A DNA stretch of 64,000 nt from Fulvimarina uroteuthidis (GCF_034321785.1 NZ_JAXLPB010000001.1:620001-684000); one strand, 5' to 3'; numbered from the stretch's first letter, positions 42,502-51,931 are shown. Numbers and translations are program-made. Notes: generated by a model from the sequence alone, not told the origin.

Positions 42502-43077
42502 ATGATGGCTGTACGTGTTTCGGGCAAGCACATGGAAGTGGGTGACGCCTTCCGGACTCGGATCGAAGAGCGCCTGGGGGCCGCGGTCGACAAGTATTTC
42601 GACGGCAATTTCTCCGCGACCGCCGTCGTCACCAAGGATGGCAGCCGCTATTCGTCCGATTGCGTGATCCATCTCGACACCGGCGTCATCTTCCAGTCGC
42701 AGGGCCAGGCCCACGATCCCGAGGCAAGCTTCGCGGAAGCCGGCGACAAGATCGAGAAGCGCCTGCGCCGCTACAAGCGCCGCCTCAAGGACCATCACGG
42801 CAATGGCGGGCACAAGACGCTCGCCTATCACATCATGGAGTCGATTCCCGAAGAGACCGAGGAGGTCGCCGAGGACTATTCCCCGGCGATCATCGCGGAG
42901 ACCACCCTCAACATCGGCACGCTCTCGGTCGCCGGCGCGGTGATGGAACTCGATCGCCAGGACGGGCCGCTCGTTCTGTTCCGGAACGCAAGTTCGGGCG
43001 ATATCAACATCGTCTTCCGTCGTGCCGACGGCAATGTCGGCTGGGTCGATCCTTCGACTTACGCAAAGGACGCGTGA
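42502..43077 (+). CDS. hpf: Ribosome hibernation promoting factor, long form
   Basis: A 191-residue long-form HPF that dimerises idle 70S ribosomes. The N-terminal S30AE domain has RVSGKHMEVGDAFRTRIEER and the C-terminal dimerisation domain has SVAGAVMELDRQDGPLVLFRN and DGNVGWVDPS, all typical. Two adjacent ATG codons (42502, 42505) follow AAGGA; either may be used. Its location between rpoN and ptsN is conserved. Confidence 0.95.
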   Translation: MMAVRVSGKHMEVGDAFRTRIEERLGAAVDKYFDGNFSATAVVTKDGSRYSSDCVIHLDTGVIFQSQGQAHDPEASFAEAGDKIEKRLRRYKRRLKDHHGNGGHKTLAYHIMESIPEETEEVAEDYSPAIIAETTLNIGTLSVAGAVMELDRQDGPLVLFRNASSGDINIVFRRADGNVGWVDPSTYAKDA

Positions 43078-43134
43078 GGATCGGGCAAGGTTCATGGTCG
43101 AACGTGCCGGGCTGAAGAGGAAAAGGCGTTCCAG

Positions 43135-43599
43135 ATGGATTTTCAATCGCTCATAGAGCCGGCTGCGATCATGCCGGCCTTGAAGGCTACATCGAAACGC
43201 CAGGTGCTCCAGGAAATGGCGACGAAGGCGTCCGAACTCATCGGACGCCCCGAACGTGAGATCCTGGAGACCATCCTCGGCCGCGAGAAACTCGGCTCCA
43301 CGGGTGTCGGCAACGGCATTGCGATCCCGCATGGCCGATTGCCGGGCCTTACCCGAATCACCGGGGCGTTCGCACGGCTGCAAAAGCCGATCGATTTCGA
43401 TGCGCTCGACGAGGAACCCGTCGATCTGGTGTTCCTGCTTCTGGCGCCGGAAAATTCCGGCGCCGATCATCTGAAGGCCCTGTCGAAGGTCGCGCGTCTG
43501 TTGCGCGATCCCGAAACCGTCGCCTCCATCCGCGGTCTTCAGGACGCCGGATCGATCTTCTCGGCAATGGTGCGTTCGCAGACCCGGAACGCTGCATGA
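43135..43599 (+). CDS. ptsN: PTS IIA-like nitrogen regulatory protein PtsN
   Basis: PtsN (EIIA-Ntr, 154 aa) is the last phospho-acceptor of the nitrogen-related phosphotransferase system. The phosphorylated residue is His66 in GIAIPHGRLPG, the standard position. LGREKLGSTGVGNG and DLVFLLLAPENSGADHLKAL are also conserved. It follows hpf by 57 bp, and its stop overlaps the GST start (ATGA). Confidence 0.96.
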   Translation: MDFQSLIEPAAIMPALKATSKRQVLQEMATKASELIGRPEREILETILGREKLGSTGVGNGIAIPHGRLPGLTRITGAFARLQKPIDFDALDEEPVDLVFLLLAPENSGADHLKALSKVARLLRDPETVASIRGLQDAGSIFSAMVRSQTRNAA

Positions 43600-44264
43600 G
43601 CGAAACGCTCACCGTCCACCATCTCGACAATTCGCGCTCCCAGCGGGTCCTCTGGCTTCTGGAGGAACTCGAGCTCGACTACCGCGTGGAGCACTACCGG
43701 CGCGAAGCCGACATGAGGGCCCCCGACGCGTTGCGCCGAATTCATCCGCTCGGCAAGTCCCCCGTCGTCACGCATGCCGCGCGCACGATCGCCGAAACCG
43801 GGGCCATCGTCGAATATATCCTGTCACTGAAACCGGACCACGGCCTGATGCCGCCGGAAGGCACCGACGATTTCTGGCAGGCCCGCCACTTCCTCCATTA
43901 TGCCGAAGGTTCGGCGATGCCGCCGCTGTTTCTCATGCTGGTGCTCGGCATGATCCCCGAACGCGCGCCGTTCCTCGTCAAGTCTGTGCTGTCCTCGGCC
44001 ATGGAAAAGGTCGAGAGCGCGTTCGTCGCGCCCGAGATCCGCAGGCATATCGGCCACTGGGAAGATTCGATCGGCCAGACCGGCTGGTTTGCCGGACCGT
44101 CCCTGAGCATTGCCGACATCATGATGAGCTTTCCGGTGGAAGCGGCCGGCAAGCGCTTCGGCTACGACAAGCATCCGAGGCTGCGCGAATTCCTCACCCG
44201 CATCCACGACCGCCCTGCCTATCGCCAGGGCCTGAAGCGCGGCGGACCCTACGCCTACGCGTGA
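43596..44264 (+). CDS. Glutathione S-transferase family protein
   Basis: A 222-residue GST. The thioredoxin-like N-terminal domain has LDNSRSQRVLWLLEELELDY, the cis-Pro motif GKSPVVTH and the gamma-Glu-binding ETGAIVEYI. The helical C-terminal domain has GPSLSIADIMMSFPVE (N-capping motif) and ends with RIHDRPAYRQGLKRGGPY. It is translationally coupled to ptsN, although GST genes are not a conserved part of that operon. The substrate is unknown. Confidence 0.93.
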   Translation: MSETLTVHHLDNSRSQRVLWLLEELELDYRVEHYRREADMRAPDALRRIHPLGKSPVVTHAARTIAETGAIVEYILSLKPDHGLMPPEGTDDFWQARHFLHYAEGSAMPPLFLMLVLGMIPERAPFLVKSVLSSAMEKVESAFVAPEIRRHIGHWEDSIGQTGWFAGPSLSIADIMMSFPVEAAGKRFGYDKHPRLREFLTRIHDRPAYRQGLKRGGPYAYA

Positions 44265-44377
44265 GCCCTGCTCACCAACCGCATCGCCAGGACGACCTGC
44301 CCTCTCCCGTCCGCGGTCGGCGAGGCATGCGCGTCCGCGTGATGCGCGACGCCCCCGGGCGAATTCGCGCCGGCCGC

Positions 44378-44414
44378 AAAAAACCCGCGCGATGCCGGTG
44401 GCATCGCGCGGGTT
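44378..44414 (-). terminator. Strong rho-independent terminator downstream of rpsP
   Basis: On the minus strand a perfect 15-bp stem (AACCCGCGCGATGCC, loop ACC, GGCATCGCGCGGGTT) continues into TTTT. It is the longest terminator stem in the window. It would end the ffh-rpsP transcript and, from the other side, shield ptsN-GST. Confidence 0.93.
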
Positions 44415-44446
44415 CTGATAGGTCGGTCGAAAAACCGGAAAGCAGG

Positions 44447-44550
44447 CTTGGAGCGAAATGCGATAAGTCTGAACCGACATTTCGCTCCAAGTATTTGTTT
44501 TCCGCATGATGTTGTCCGAAAAGTCATGCAACTTTTCGGCATCATGCTCT
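44447..44550. repeat. RIME-like double-palindrome element
   Basis: Two palindromes lie about 12 bp apart. The first has 14-bp perfect arms (CTTGGAGCGAAATG, 17-nt loop, CATTTCGCTCCAAG; 44447-44491). The second has arms GCATGATG and CCGAAAAGT around the loop CATGCA (44504-44547), broken by four unpaired bases on one side. Two linked palindromes with GCATGATG and CCGAAAAG are the pattern of the Rhizobium-specific intergenic mosaic elements. The right edge supplies the TAG stop of rpsP. Confidence 0.7.
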
Positions 44551-44995
44551 AGGAAGCGGCTTCCTCGGTCGTCGCCTCTTCGGCAGGAGCCTCTTCGGCC
44601 GCCGGTGCGTTCTTGGCGGCTTCCGCCTCGGCCGCGGCCTTCTCGGCAGCTTCCCTGGCGTCTTCCTCGCGCTGCTTGCGCTCGGCGAGACGCTCCTGGG
44701 CCTTCTTGCCCGGCTCGGCCTTCTTCGGGTTCTTGCGCTCGGGCCGGTTGGCGATACCGGCCTGGTCGAGGAAGCGCAGCACGCGGTCGGTCGGCTGTGC
44801 GCCTTCCGAGAGCCAGTACTTGATACGCTCCTCGTTCAGCGTCACGCGCTGGCCGTCCTTGGGCAGCATTGGGTTCCACGAACCGATCTGCTCGACGAAC
44901 CGGCCATCGCGCGGCGAACGGGCGTCGGCGACGACGACATGGTAATAGGGGCGCTTCTTGGAGCCGGCACGGGCGAGACGCATTTTCAGGGGCAT
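44549..44995 (-). CDS. rpsP: 30S ribosomal protein S16
   Basis: S16 (148 aa). The first 80 residues are the conserved domain: LKMRLARAGSKKRPYYHVVV, ARSPRDGRFVEQIGSWNP and LSEGAQPTDRVLRFL. The last 65 residues are a Lys/Glu/Ala-rich extension ending in an acidic Ala/Glu repeat, as is common in alphaproteobacteria. It follows ffh by 89 bp. rimM and trmD, normally next, are absent; a palindromic element and a terminator follow instead. Confidence 0.97.
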   Translation of the reverse strand: MPLKMRLARAGSKKRPYYHVVVADARSPRDGRFVEQIGSWNPMLPKDGQRVTLNEERIKYWLSEGAQPTDRVLRFLDQAGIANRPERKNPKKAEPGKKAQERLAERKQREEDAREAAEKAAAEAEAAKNAPAAEEAPAEEATTEEAAS

Positions 44996-45084
44996 GGTGT
45001 TTTCCTTCTTGGATAGGGTGCGGACGATTTTCGCGTCTGCGCGATTTTCATGGTCTGGTTGTCGTTCAAACCGGGGTGAGCCGG

Positions 45085-46632
45085 CTATTTCTTCTTGACC
45101 GGAAGGCCGGGAAGGCCGGAACCGGGGAGGCCTGGAAGACCACCGGATGCGCCGAAGCCGGGCGGCATGCCGGGCATTCCGCCGGACTGCGCCGCCTTGG
45201 CCATCGCCTCGATTTGCCTGGGGTCCATCTTCGACAGATCGGGCATGCCGCCCATGCCGCCAGGCATGCCGCCGCCAAGGCCCATCTTGCCGGCCAGGCC
45301 GCCCATCATCTGCTTCATCATCCCGCCTTTGCCCTTCTTGCCCATGACCTTCATCATGTCGGCCATCTGGCGGTGCATCTTCAGGAGCTTGTTGATCTCG
45401 GCGGAATTGGTGCCGGAGCCGGCGGCGATGCGCTTCTTGCGGCTGTGCTTCAGAAGATCGGGCGCCGCACGCTCCTGCGGGGTCATCGAGCCGATGATGG
45501 CGAGCTGGCGCTTGAGCATCTTGTCGTCGAGACCGGCCGAAGCCATCTGGTCCTTCATCTTGCCCATGCCCGGCATCAGGCCCATCATGCCGCCCATGCC
45601 ACCCATGGTCTGCATCTGGCGGATCTGATCGGCGAGATCGTTCAGATCGAACTTGCCGGTCTGCATCTTCTTGGCCATCGCCGCGGCTTTTTCCGCATCG
45701 ATGTTTTCGGACGCCTTCTCGACCAGGGAGACGATGTCGCCCATGCCGAGGATACGGTCGGCGATGCGCGAGGGATGGAAATCCTCCAGCGCGTCCATCT
45801 TCTCGCCGACGCCGATGAGCTTGATCGGCTTGCCGGTGACCGCCCGCATGGACAGGGCGGCGCCGCCGCGCCCGTCGCCGTCGACGCGGGTCAGCACGAT
45901 GCCGGTGACGCCGACGCGCTCGTCGAACGAGCGGGCGAGATTGACGGCGTCCTGGCCGGTCAGGCTGTCGGCGACGAGGAGAATCTCGTGCGGCCGGGTC
46001 CTGGCCTTGATATTGGCCATCTCGACCATCAGCGGCTCGTCGATATGGGTGCGGCCCGCCGTGTCGAGGATGACGACGTCGTAGCCGCCGAGCCGGCCGG
46101 CCTGTTCGGCGCGCACCGCGATCTCGACCGGGCCCTGCCCCGCGATGATCGGCAACGTGTCGACGGACACCTGCTCGCCGAGAACCCGAAGCTGCTCCTG
46201 CGCGGCCGGCCGCCGCGTGTCGAGCGAGGCCATCAGGACCTTCTTCTTCTGCTTTTCCTTCAGCCGCTTGGCGATCTTGCCCGACGTCGTCGTCTTGCCC
46301 GAGCCCTGAAGACCGACCATCATGATGGTGACCGGCGAAGGCGCGTTCAGATCGATCGGCACCTGGGTCTCGCCGAGCGTCGCGACCAGCTCGTCATGGA
46401 CGATCTTGACGACCATCTGTCCGGGCTTGATGGATTTGAGAACCTGTGCGCCGACCGCCTTCTCGCGCACGCGCTCGGTGAATTCGCGCACGACCTCGAG
46501 CGCGACGTCGGCTTCCAGAAGCGCGCGACGAACCTCGCGCAGGGCCGCGCTCACATCCTTTTCGGAGAGCGCTCCACGGCCCGTGAGCCCGTTGAGAATG
46601 GACCCTAGGCGGTCCTGGAGAGTATCGAACAT
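45085..46632 (-). CDS. ffh: Signal recognition particle protein Ffh
   Basis: Ffh (515 aa) binds signal peptides of nascent membrane proteins and hands them to FtsY. The N domain is residues 1-90. The G domain carries GLQGSGKTTTSGKIAKRLK, DTRRPAAQEQL, DTAGR and TRVDGDGRGG. The Met/Gly-rich M domain (about 325-515) has the RNA-binding GSMTPQERAAPDLL and SRKKRIAAGSG. The C-terminal Gly/Pro/Met tail is long. AAAGGTGAA precedes the ATG at 46632. Confidence 0.97.
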   Translation of the reverse strand: MFDTLQDRLGSILNGLTGRGALSEKDVSAALREVRRALLEADVALEVVREFTERVREKAVGAQVLKSIKPGQMVVKIVHDELVATLGETQVPIDLNAPSPVTIMMVGLQGSGKTTTSGKIAKRLKEKQKKKVLMASLDTRRPAAQEQLRVLGEQVSVDTLPIIAGQGPVEIAVRAEQAGRLGGYDVVILDTAGRTHIDEPLMVEMANIKARTRPHEILLVADSLTGQDAVNLARSFDERVGVTGIVLTRVDGDGRGGAALSMRAVTGKPIKLIGVGEKMDALEDFHPSRIADRILGMGDIVSLVEKASENIDAEKAAAMAKKMQTGKFDLNDLADQIRQMQTMGGMGGMMGLMPGMGKMKDQMASAGLDDKMLKRQLAIIGSMTPQERAAPDLLKHSRKKRIAAGSGTNSAEINKLLKMHRQMADMMKVMGKKGKGGMMKQMMGGLAGKMGLGGGMPGGMGGMPDLSKMDPRQIEAMAKAAQSGGMPGMPPGFGASGGLPGLPGSGLPGLPVKKK

Positions 46633-46965
46633 GGCTTCACCTTTCCCCTTTTCGAAGGATGAATTCCCCCGACAAGGTGGCGCGTCCGCTTCCCGTTCGC
46701 AAATCCGCCGTCCATGGGCAAATCGCCATAGCAAAACGCCATCCGCGGGCGAAACTCGCTGGCGGATGGTGACCTCCGGGTGGCCTTCTGGAAGGAAGGG
46801 AGCCCGGTCGGCGGATCTTGGGAACGTGAATGAACGCGTGAGATCGGGCTGGTTAAAACCACGAATGGGGGCACATTGTCAAACGGCGCGGGACTTGCGG
46901 ATTGTCCTGCCCGCTCATGACGTTTACCTCGAACGGTGCCGTCCTACCTTCCGGCGCTCCGGCAG
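46633..46965. other. Divergent intergenic region between ffh and the EEP gene
   Basis: About 330 bp between divergent genes, expected to contain both promoters. An 8-bp inverted repeat (CCATCCGC with GCGGATGG, 46739-46769) is present. No SRP RNA (ffs) sequence was recognised here. Confidence 0.45.
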
Positions 46966-48093
46966 ATGAAAGCCATTCACTCAGCAACGAGAAGCGAGAC
47001 CGTTTTGACAGCCACCATCGTGCTCACCGGACTCGCCGTGATCCTCGGCCTTGCGGCCGTCATCCCGTTCACGCGGATTTCCCACGGCATCGTCAGGATG
47101 TGCGAATTTCCGCGGCTTCAGATGGTGGCCCTGGCGCTTGTCGGCCTGCTCGCGACGCCGATCTTCATCACCGACCCCGCCTGGCTCTACCCGCTGCTTC
47201 TCGTCTACTGCGCGGTACTCGTCATTCACGGCTACGCGATCGGCCAGTTCACATCGATCCGCAAGCAGCAGAGCAAGCTCTACGAGGGCGACCCCCACGG
47301 TGACAACGTGGTCTCGGTCCTTTCCTGCAATGTGAAGATGTCCAACCGGGACTATCAGCGCTGCCTCGACATGACGCGGGACGAGGACGCCGATCTCGCC
47401 CTCTTCATGGAGACGGACGAGGGCTGGGCCGAAGGTCTCCAGCCGCTAAAGGAAACCTATCCCTACGTCGTCTCCCGGCCGTTCGACAATTCGTACGGCA
47501 TGATCCTTTATTCGCGGCTCGAATTCGTGAAGGTCGACGTGAAGTACCTGACCATGGAGAAGGTGCCCTGCTTCGTCTGCGACGTACGCCTGCGGAACGG
47601 CGAGGTCATCCGCATCTATTGCGTTCATCCGGAGCCGCCGGTGCCGACGGCCGATTCATCGGGTCGCGACGCGGAACTCGTTCGGGTGGCGAGGCTCGCC
47701 CAGGCCGACGACATGCCATCGATCGTCTTCGGGGATCTCAACGACGTCGCCTGGTCCCATACGACCCGGCTGTTCCAGCGCCTGTCGCAACTGCTCGACC
47801 CGCGCGTCGGACGCGGTTTCTACAACACGTTCGACGCCCGCTACTGGGTTCTGCGCTGGCCGCTCGATCATCTGTTCCACGACCACCACTTCTCGCTGGT
47901 GAAGATCGAACGCTGCGCGCACATCCATTCGGATCATTATCCGATCTATTTCAAGCTCGCCCTCACCGACAAGCCGTCGGCCAACGAGAACCCGGAAAAG
48001 GCGACCAGCGACGATCGCGAGGAGGCCGAGGAGATCGAGAACCAGTCCGAAGACCTCGACCGCGAGGCGATCGGCACGGACTGGGAAAAGTAG
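46966..48093 (+). CDS. Membrane-anchored endonuclease/exonuclease/phosphatase-family protein
   Basis: A 375-residue protein. Three N-terminal hydrophobic segments (within the first 90 residues) anchor a C-terminal EEP domain. The catalytic motifs are SVLSCNVKMSNRDY, LALFMETDEGW, SIVFGDLNDVAW, RWPLDHLFH and HIHSDHYPIYF. These residues bind metal in nucleases and phospholipid phosphatases; the substrate is unknown. The tail is highly acidic. A GTG at 46936 would add ten residues; the ATG is preferred but lacks a strong ribosome-binding site. Confidence 0.82.
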   Translation: MKAIHSATRSETVLTATIVLTGLAVILGLAAVIPFTRISHGIVRMCEFPRLQMVALALVGLLATPIFITDPAWLYPLLLVYCAVLVIHGYAIGQFTSIRKQQSKLYEGDPHGDNVVSVLSCNVKMSNRDYQRCLDMTRDEDADLALFMETDEGWAEGLQPLKETYPYVVSRPFDNSYGMILYSRLEFVKVDVKYLTMEKVPCFVCDVRLRNGEVIRIYCVHPEPPVPTADSSGRDAELVRVARLAQADDMPSIVFGDLNDVAWSHTTRLFQRLSQLLDPRVGRGFYNTFDARYWVLRWPLDHLFHDHHFSLVKIERCAHIHSDHYPIYFKLALTDKPSANENPEKATSDDREEAEEIENQSEDLDREAIGTDWEK

Positions 48094-48194
48094 GGATCGT
48101 CCGGCGGGGGACCCTGCCGGACCGGATCTCCCGCTTGTTGCGCGAGCTTCTTGCGGTCTCTCATCCCCGCGATGGAGCGCGGCGGCCGGACCGT

Positions 48195-49421
48195 CTATCG
48201 GACATCGCCCGCCTGTCGGATCGTCATGCGCCGCGAGATCGCGAACATGAGGAGCGAGGCTGCGAGGCAATAAAAGCCCATCGCCGCGATCTGGCCCGGA
48301 TAATCGACGCCCTGGTCGATCAGAAACCCGGTGACACCGGGCCCCAGCGCCGTGAACAGCACCATGCCTGAGACGACGATGGAGCGGATCGCACCCAGAT
48401 GGGCGGCGCCGTAGAGCTCCGGCCAGAGCGATCCGGCAAGCGTGGAGGAAAAGCCCGTGCTGACGCCGAGCAGCGACATGAAGGCGAAGATCGCCCAGAC
48501 ATCGTCGACATAGGCGGCCACGAGACAGGCCGCCGCCAGCGGCAGCAGGAAGGTCGGCAACAGGCGCACCGAGGAATGGCGATCGACGAGCCATCCGGCG
48601 ACGAGCGAGAAGCCCATGGTCGAGATCGACATGACCATGAAGCCGAGCGCGAAGATCTCCAGCGGCCAGCCGCGAAGATCGGTGAGATAGACCTGGTGGA
48701 AGAAAATCGTCGTGCCGATAAAGGGCGGGGCGAGCACGCCGCACAGGATGACGTAGAAGTTCGGGTCCTTCAGCACCTCGGCCCGCGTGCGGTCCGTCAC
48801 CGGCCGGATCGTCGCCGGCAACGGGTCGCCCTTCGGATCGCGCTCCTGCCGCACCAGGGCGACGATGAGCGGCAAGGCGAGAAGCGCGACGATGCCGGCG
48901 CTGATCATCCACGCGCCGCGCCAGCCGGCAAAGCCGGCGGCGAACACGAACAGGAACGGAAAGATCGCGGTTCCCACGTGATGTCCGAGCGATGCGACCG
49001 AGACCGCCCGGCCGCGATTGGCGTTGAACCATTTGCCCACCGCCGTCAGGGCGATCTCGGTCATCATGCCCTGGCCGAACAGGCGCAGGAGATAGAGCGC
49101 AAGCCCGAGGGCGATCACCGAGCCGGCAAGCGGAAGCGCGAGCGCGGCGACGGCCAGCATCGCCATAGTTCCGGCCGAGACGGCGGCGACCGGGTAGCGG
49201 TCGAGGAGGCCGCCGAGAAAGGGCAGCGTCGCCGCGCTGGAGATGGTGGCGGCCATGTAGAGGACGCCGAACTCTCCATGGCTGAGATCGAAGGCGTCGC
49301 GAATGTCCGCGTTGGACAAGGCGATAAAGAAGGTCTGACCGAAGGAGGAAAAGAAGCACAGGAGGAAACCGCCGGCGATCCAGCGCCCGTTGCGGGCGAG
49401 GAAGCTGAAGAAATCGGTCAT
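48195..49421 (-). CDS. Major facilitator superfamily transporter
   Basis: A 408-residue MFS permease with about twelve hydrophobic segments. Features are FLLCFFSSFGQTFFIALSNAD in helix 1 (shown in part: FSSFGQTFFIALSNAD), the loop 2-3 motif FLGGLLDRYP, and AVGKWFNANRGRAVSVASLGHH, shown in part as GKWFNANRGRAVSVA, typical of the oxalate/formate or monocarboxylate antiporter-like group. The substrate cannot be deduced. It lies between the EEP gene (convergent) and dapF (divergent). Confidence 0.88.
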   Translation of the reverse strand: MTDFFSFLARNGRWIAGGFLLCFFSSFGQTFFIALSNADIRDAFDLSHGEFGVLYMAATISSAATLPFLGGLLDRYPVAAVSAGTMAMLAVAALALPLAGSVIALGLALYLLRLFGQGMMTEIALTAVGKWFNANRGRAVSVASLGHHVGTAIFPFLFVFAAGFAGWRGAWMISAGIVALLALPLIVALVRQERDPKGDPLPATIRPVTDRTRAEVLKDPNFYVILCGVLAPPFIGTTIFFHQVYLTDLRGWPLEIFALGFMVMSISTMGFSLVAGWLVDRHSSVRLLPTFLLPLAAACLVAAYVDDVWAIFAFMSLLGVSTGFSSTLAGSLWPELYGAAHLGAIRSIVVSGMVLFTALGPGVTGFLIDQGVDYPGQIAAMGFYCLAASLLMFAISRRMTIRQAGDVR

Positions 49422-49686
49422 GGAAAGTCGGTCGCCATATCGTGAGAAAGGAACGCGCCCGGTGCCGTGTGGAGCGAGACCGCCGGGATCGAACGGTGGC
49501 ATAGCAAGATAGGGCGGGCGCGCAGAGCCCCGGCACGCGAATGTGAAACCGGACGGGCGCGCCATGTCCCGCACAGTGCGAAAAACGCGCCGTTGGACGC
49601 CGCGGGAGACCGGCCCGCCCCGAAACGGCCGACCGGCAGGGCCCGTTCGTCTTCCAATCCCGCAAACGATCGGCCATATAGCGCGA

Positions 49687-50598
49687 ATGAGCGCACCCAA
49701 CGACGACAAGACCCGGCGAACCGTGCCGTTCGCGCGGATGAACGGCCTCGGCAACGAGATCGTGGTGGCCGATCTGCGCGGAACCAAGCGCCGCATCACC
49801 GCGCGCGCCGCGCGCGCGCTCGCGCGCCACGAAGCGACGCTGTTCGACCAGATCATGGCGATCCACGATCCCGAGACGCCTGGCACCGACGCCTATATCC
49901 GCATCGTCAACCGCGACGGATCGGAAGCCGAAGCCTGCGGAAACGGCACGCGATGCGTCGTTCAGGCGCTTGCCGGCGAGAGCGGCCAGCGCGATTTCAC
50001 CTTCGAGACCCGCGCTGGCATTCTCAACGCCCACGAGGGCGAGGACGGGATGATTTCGGTCGACATGGGCAAGCCGCGCTTCGGTTGGGACGAGATTCCG
50101 CTTGCCGACGAATTCCGCGACACGCGCGCGATCGAGCTCCAGATCGGCCCGATCGACGCGCCGGTGCTGCACTCCCCATCGGTCGCCTCCATGGGCAACC
50201 CCCATGCGATCTTCTGGGTGAAGACCGATGTCTGGGGCTACGATCTGGAACGCTTCGGACCCATCCTCGAAAATCATCCGATCTTCCCCGAGCGGGCCAA
50301 TATCTCCATCGCCCACGTGACATCGCCCGAGGCCCTCACCTTGCGCACCTGGGAGCGCGGCGTCGGCCTGACGCGCGCCTGCGGCTCGGCCGCCTGCGCC
50401 GCCGCCGTTTCGGCCGCCCGCACGCGGCGCACAGGGCGAATTGTCACCGTCACCGTGCCGGGGGGCGACCTCCTCATCGAATGGCGGGACGACGACCGGG
50501 TGACGATGACGGGGCCCGCGACCTGGATGTGGTCGGGCACGCTCGATCCCGAGACCGGCGATTTCCTGGCCGATCCGCAAGATGGGGAGACCGCGTAG
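49687..50598 (+). CDS. dapF: Diaminopimelate epimerase
   Basis: DapF (303 aa) interconverts LL- and meso-diaminopimelate for lysine and peptidoglycan. The two catalytic cysteines lie in EAEACGNGTRCV (first half) and GLTRACGSAACAA (second half). FARMNGLGNEIVVADLRG and SMGNPHAIFWV are also conserved. The ATG at 49687 is chosen over a longer frame into the intergenic region. mtaB starts directly after its stop. Confidence 0.96.
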   Translation: MSAPNDDKTRRTVPFARMNGLGNEIVVADLRGTKRRITARAARALARHEATLFDQIMAIHDPETPGTDAYIRIVNRDGSEAEACGNGTRCVVQALAGESGQRDFTFETRAGILNAHEGEDGMISVDMGKPRFGWDEIPLADEFRDTRAIELQIGPIDAPVLHSPSVASMGNPHAIFWVKTDVWGYDLERFGPILENHPIFPERANISIAHVTSPEALTLRTWERGVGLTRACGSAACAAAVSAARTRRTGRIVTVTVPGGDLLIEWRDDDRVTMTGPATWMWSGTLDPETGDFLADPQDGETA

Positions 50599-51873
50599 AT
50601 GGGCGTCGAGATCGTCTCGTTCGGCTGCCGCCTCAACACCTACGAGGCCGAGGTGATGAAGCGCGAGGCCACCGCCGCCGGACTTGGGCAGGGTGACGGC
50701 GTGGCCATCGTCTTCAATACCTGCGCGGTGACGGCCGAAGCCGTGCGTCAGGCCCGCCAGCAGATCCGCAAAGCGCGGCGCGCAAATCCCTCGGCGAGGA
50801 TCGTCGTCACGGGCTGCGCGGCGCAGACCGAACCCGGACGCTTCGCCGAGATGGCGGAGGTCGATGCCGTCATCGGCAATGAGGAGAAGCTGAAGGCGAC
50901 AAGCTATGCCGCCCTGCCCGATTTCGGGGTCTCGACGGAAGAGAAAGTGCGCGTCAACGACATCATGAGTGTGACCGAGACCGCCGGCCACATGGTCGAC
51001 GCGATCGAGGGCCGCGCGCGCGCGATCGTCCAGATCCAGAACGGCTGCGACCATCGCTGCACCTTCTGCATCATCCCCTACGGGCGGGGCAATTCGCGCT
51101 CCGTGCCCATGGGCGCGGTGGTCGACCAGGTGAAGCGGCTCGTGGCGAGCGGCTATAACGAGGTCGTGCTGTCCGGCGTCGACATGACGAGTTGGGGCGC
51201 GGACCTTCCGGGCGCGCCGAAGCTCGGCAGGCTGATCCAGGCCCTCCTCGTCCACGTGCCGGACCTGCCGCGCCTGCGCCTGTCCTCGATCGACAGCGTG
51301 GAGGCCGACGAGGCGCTGATCGAGGCGATCGCCTCGGACAGGCGCCTCATGCCCCATCTGCACCTGTCGCTCCAGGCGGGCGACGACATGATCCTGAAGC
51401 GCATGAAGCGCCGGCACTTGCGCGCCGATTCGATCGCATTCTGCGAGGGAATGCGCGCAAGACGCCCCGACATCGTCTTCGGCGCCGATCTCATCGCCGG
51501 ATTTCCGACGGAAACCGAGGCGATGTTCGACAATACGCTGAACCTCGTCGAGGAATGCGGCCTGACCTTCCTCCACGTCTTTCCGTTCTCCCCGCGTGAG
51601 GGAACGCCCGCAGCGCGCATGCCGCAACTGGCCAAGCCCGTGATCAAGGCGCGCGCGGCGCGGCTGCGCTCCGTGGGCGACGACGCGTTCGAGCGCCATC
51701 TGACGCGGCAAATCGGCACGCGGACGACCGTTCTCGTCGAGCGGGAGGGGCTGGGCCGCGCCGAGGACTTCACCCTTTGCCGCATCGAAACCGGGGTTCC
51801 CGGCTCGCTGGTCGAGGCCAGGATCGTCGGTGTCGAGAACGGAATGCTTCGCGCCGCGCCGCTTGCGTTTTGA
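50599..51873 (+). CDS. mtaB: tRNA t6A37 methylthiotransferase MtaB
   Basis: MtaB (424 aa) adds a methylthio group to t6A37 of tRNA using two iron-sulfur clusters. The N-terminal UPF0004 domain has SFGCRLNTYEAEVMKREA, FNTCAVTAEA and VTGCAAQTEPG cysteines. The radical SAM motif is CDHRCTFCIIPYGRG at about residues 150-164. A TRAM-like C-terminus follows. It abuts dapF with no gap, and ftsY follows after 58 bp, the standard rhizobial order. Confidence 0.95.
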   Translation: MGVEIVSFGCRLNTYEAEVMKREATAAGLGQGDGVAIVFNTCAVTAEAVRQARQQIRKARRANPSARIVVTGCAAQTEPGRFAEMAEVDAVIGNEEKLKATSYAALPDFGVSTEEKVRVNDIMSVTETAGHMVDAIEGRARAIVQIQNGCDHRCTFCIIPYGRGNSRSVPMGAVVDQVKRLVASGYNEVVLSGVDMTSWGADLPGAPKLGRLIQALLVHVPDLPRLRLSSIDSVEADEALIEAIASDRRLMPHLHLSLQAGDDMILKRMKRRHLRADSIAFCEGMRARRPDIVFGADLIAGFPTETEAMFDNTLNLVEECGLTFLHVFPFSPREGTPAARMPQLAKPVIKARAARLRSVGDDAFERHLTRQIGTRTTVLVEREGLGRAEDFTLCRIETGVPGSLVEARIVGVENGMLRAAPLAF

Positions 51874-51931
51874 CGCCAGACATCCAGATTGAACCTTAAC
51901 AGACGCCGTTCCCAGGGAAAGACGACACGCC

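Noticed and set aside
44869..46608. A 579-residue plus-strand open frame opposite ffh
   Set aside because: Antisense to a clear ffh gene; His/Leu/Asp-rich low-quality sequence with no motifs.
46633..46965. SRP RNA gene near ffh
   Set aside because: No GGAAGCAGC-type conserved SRP RNA tip or long hairpin was found; only an 8-bp inverted repeat.
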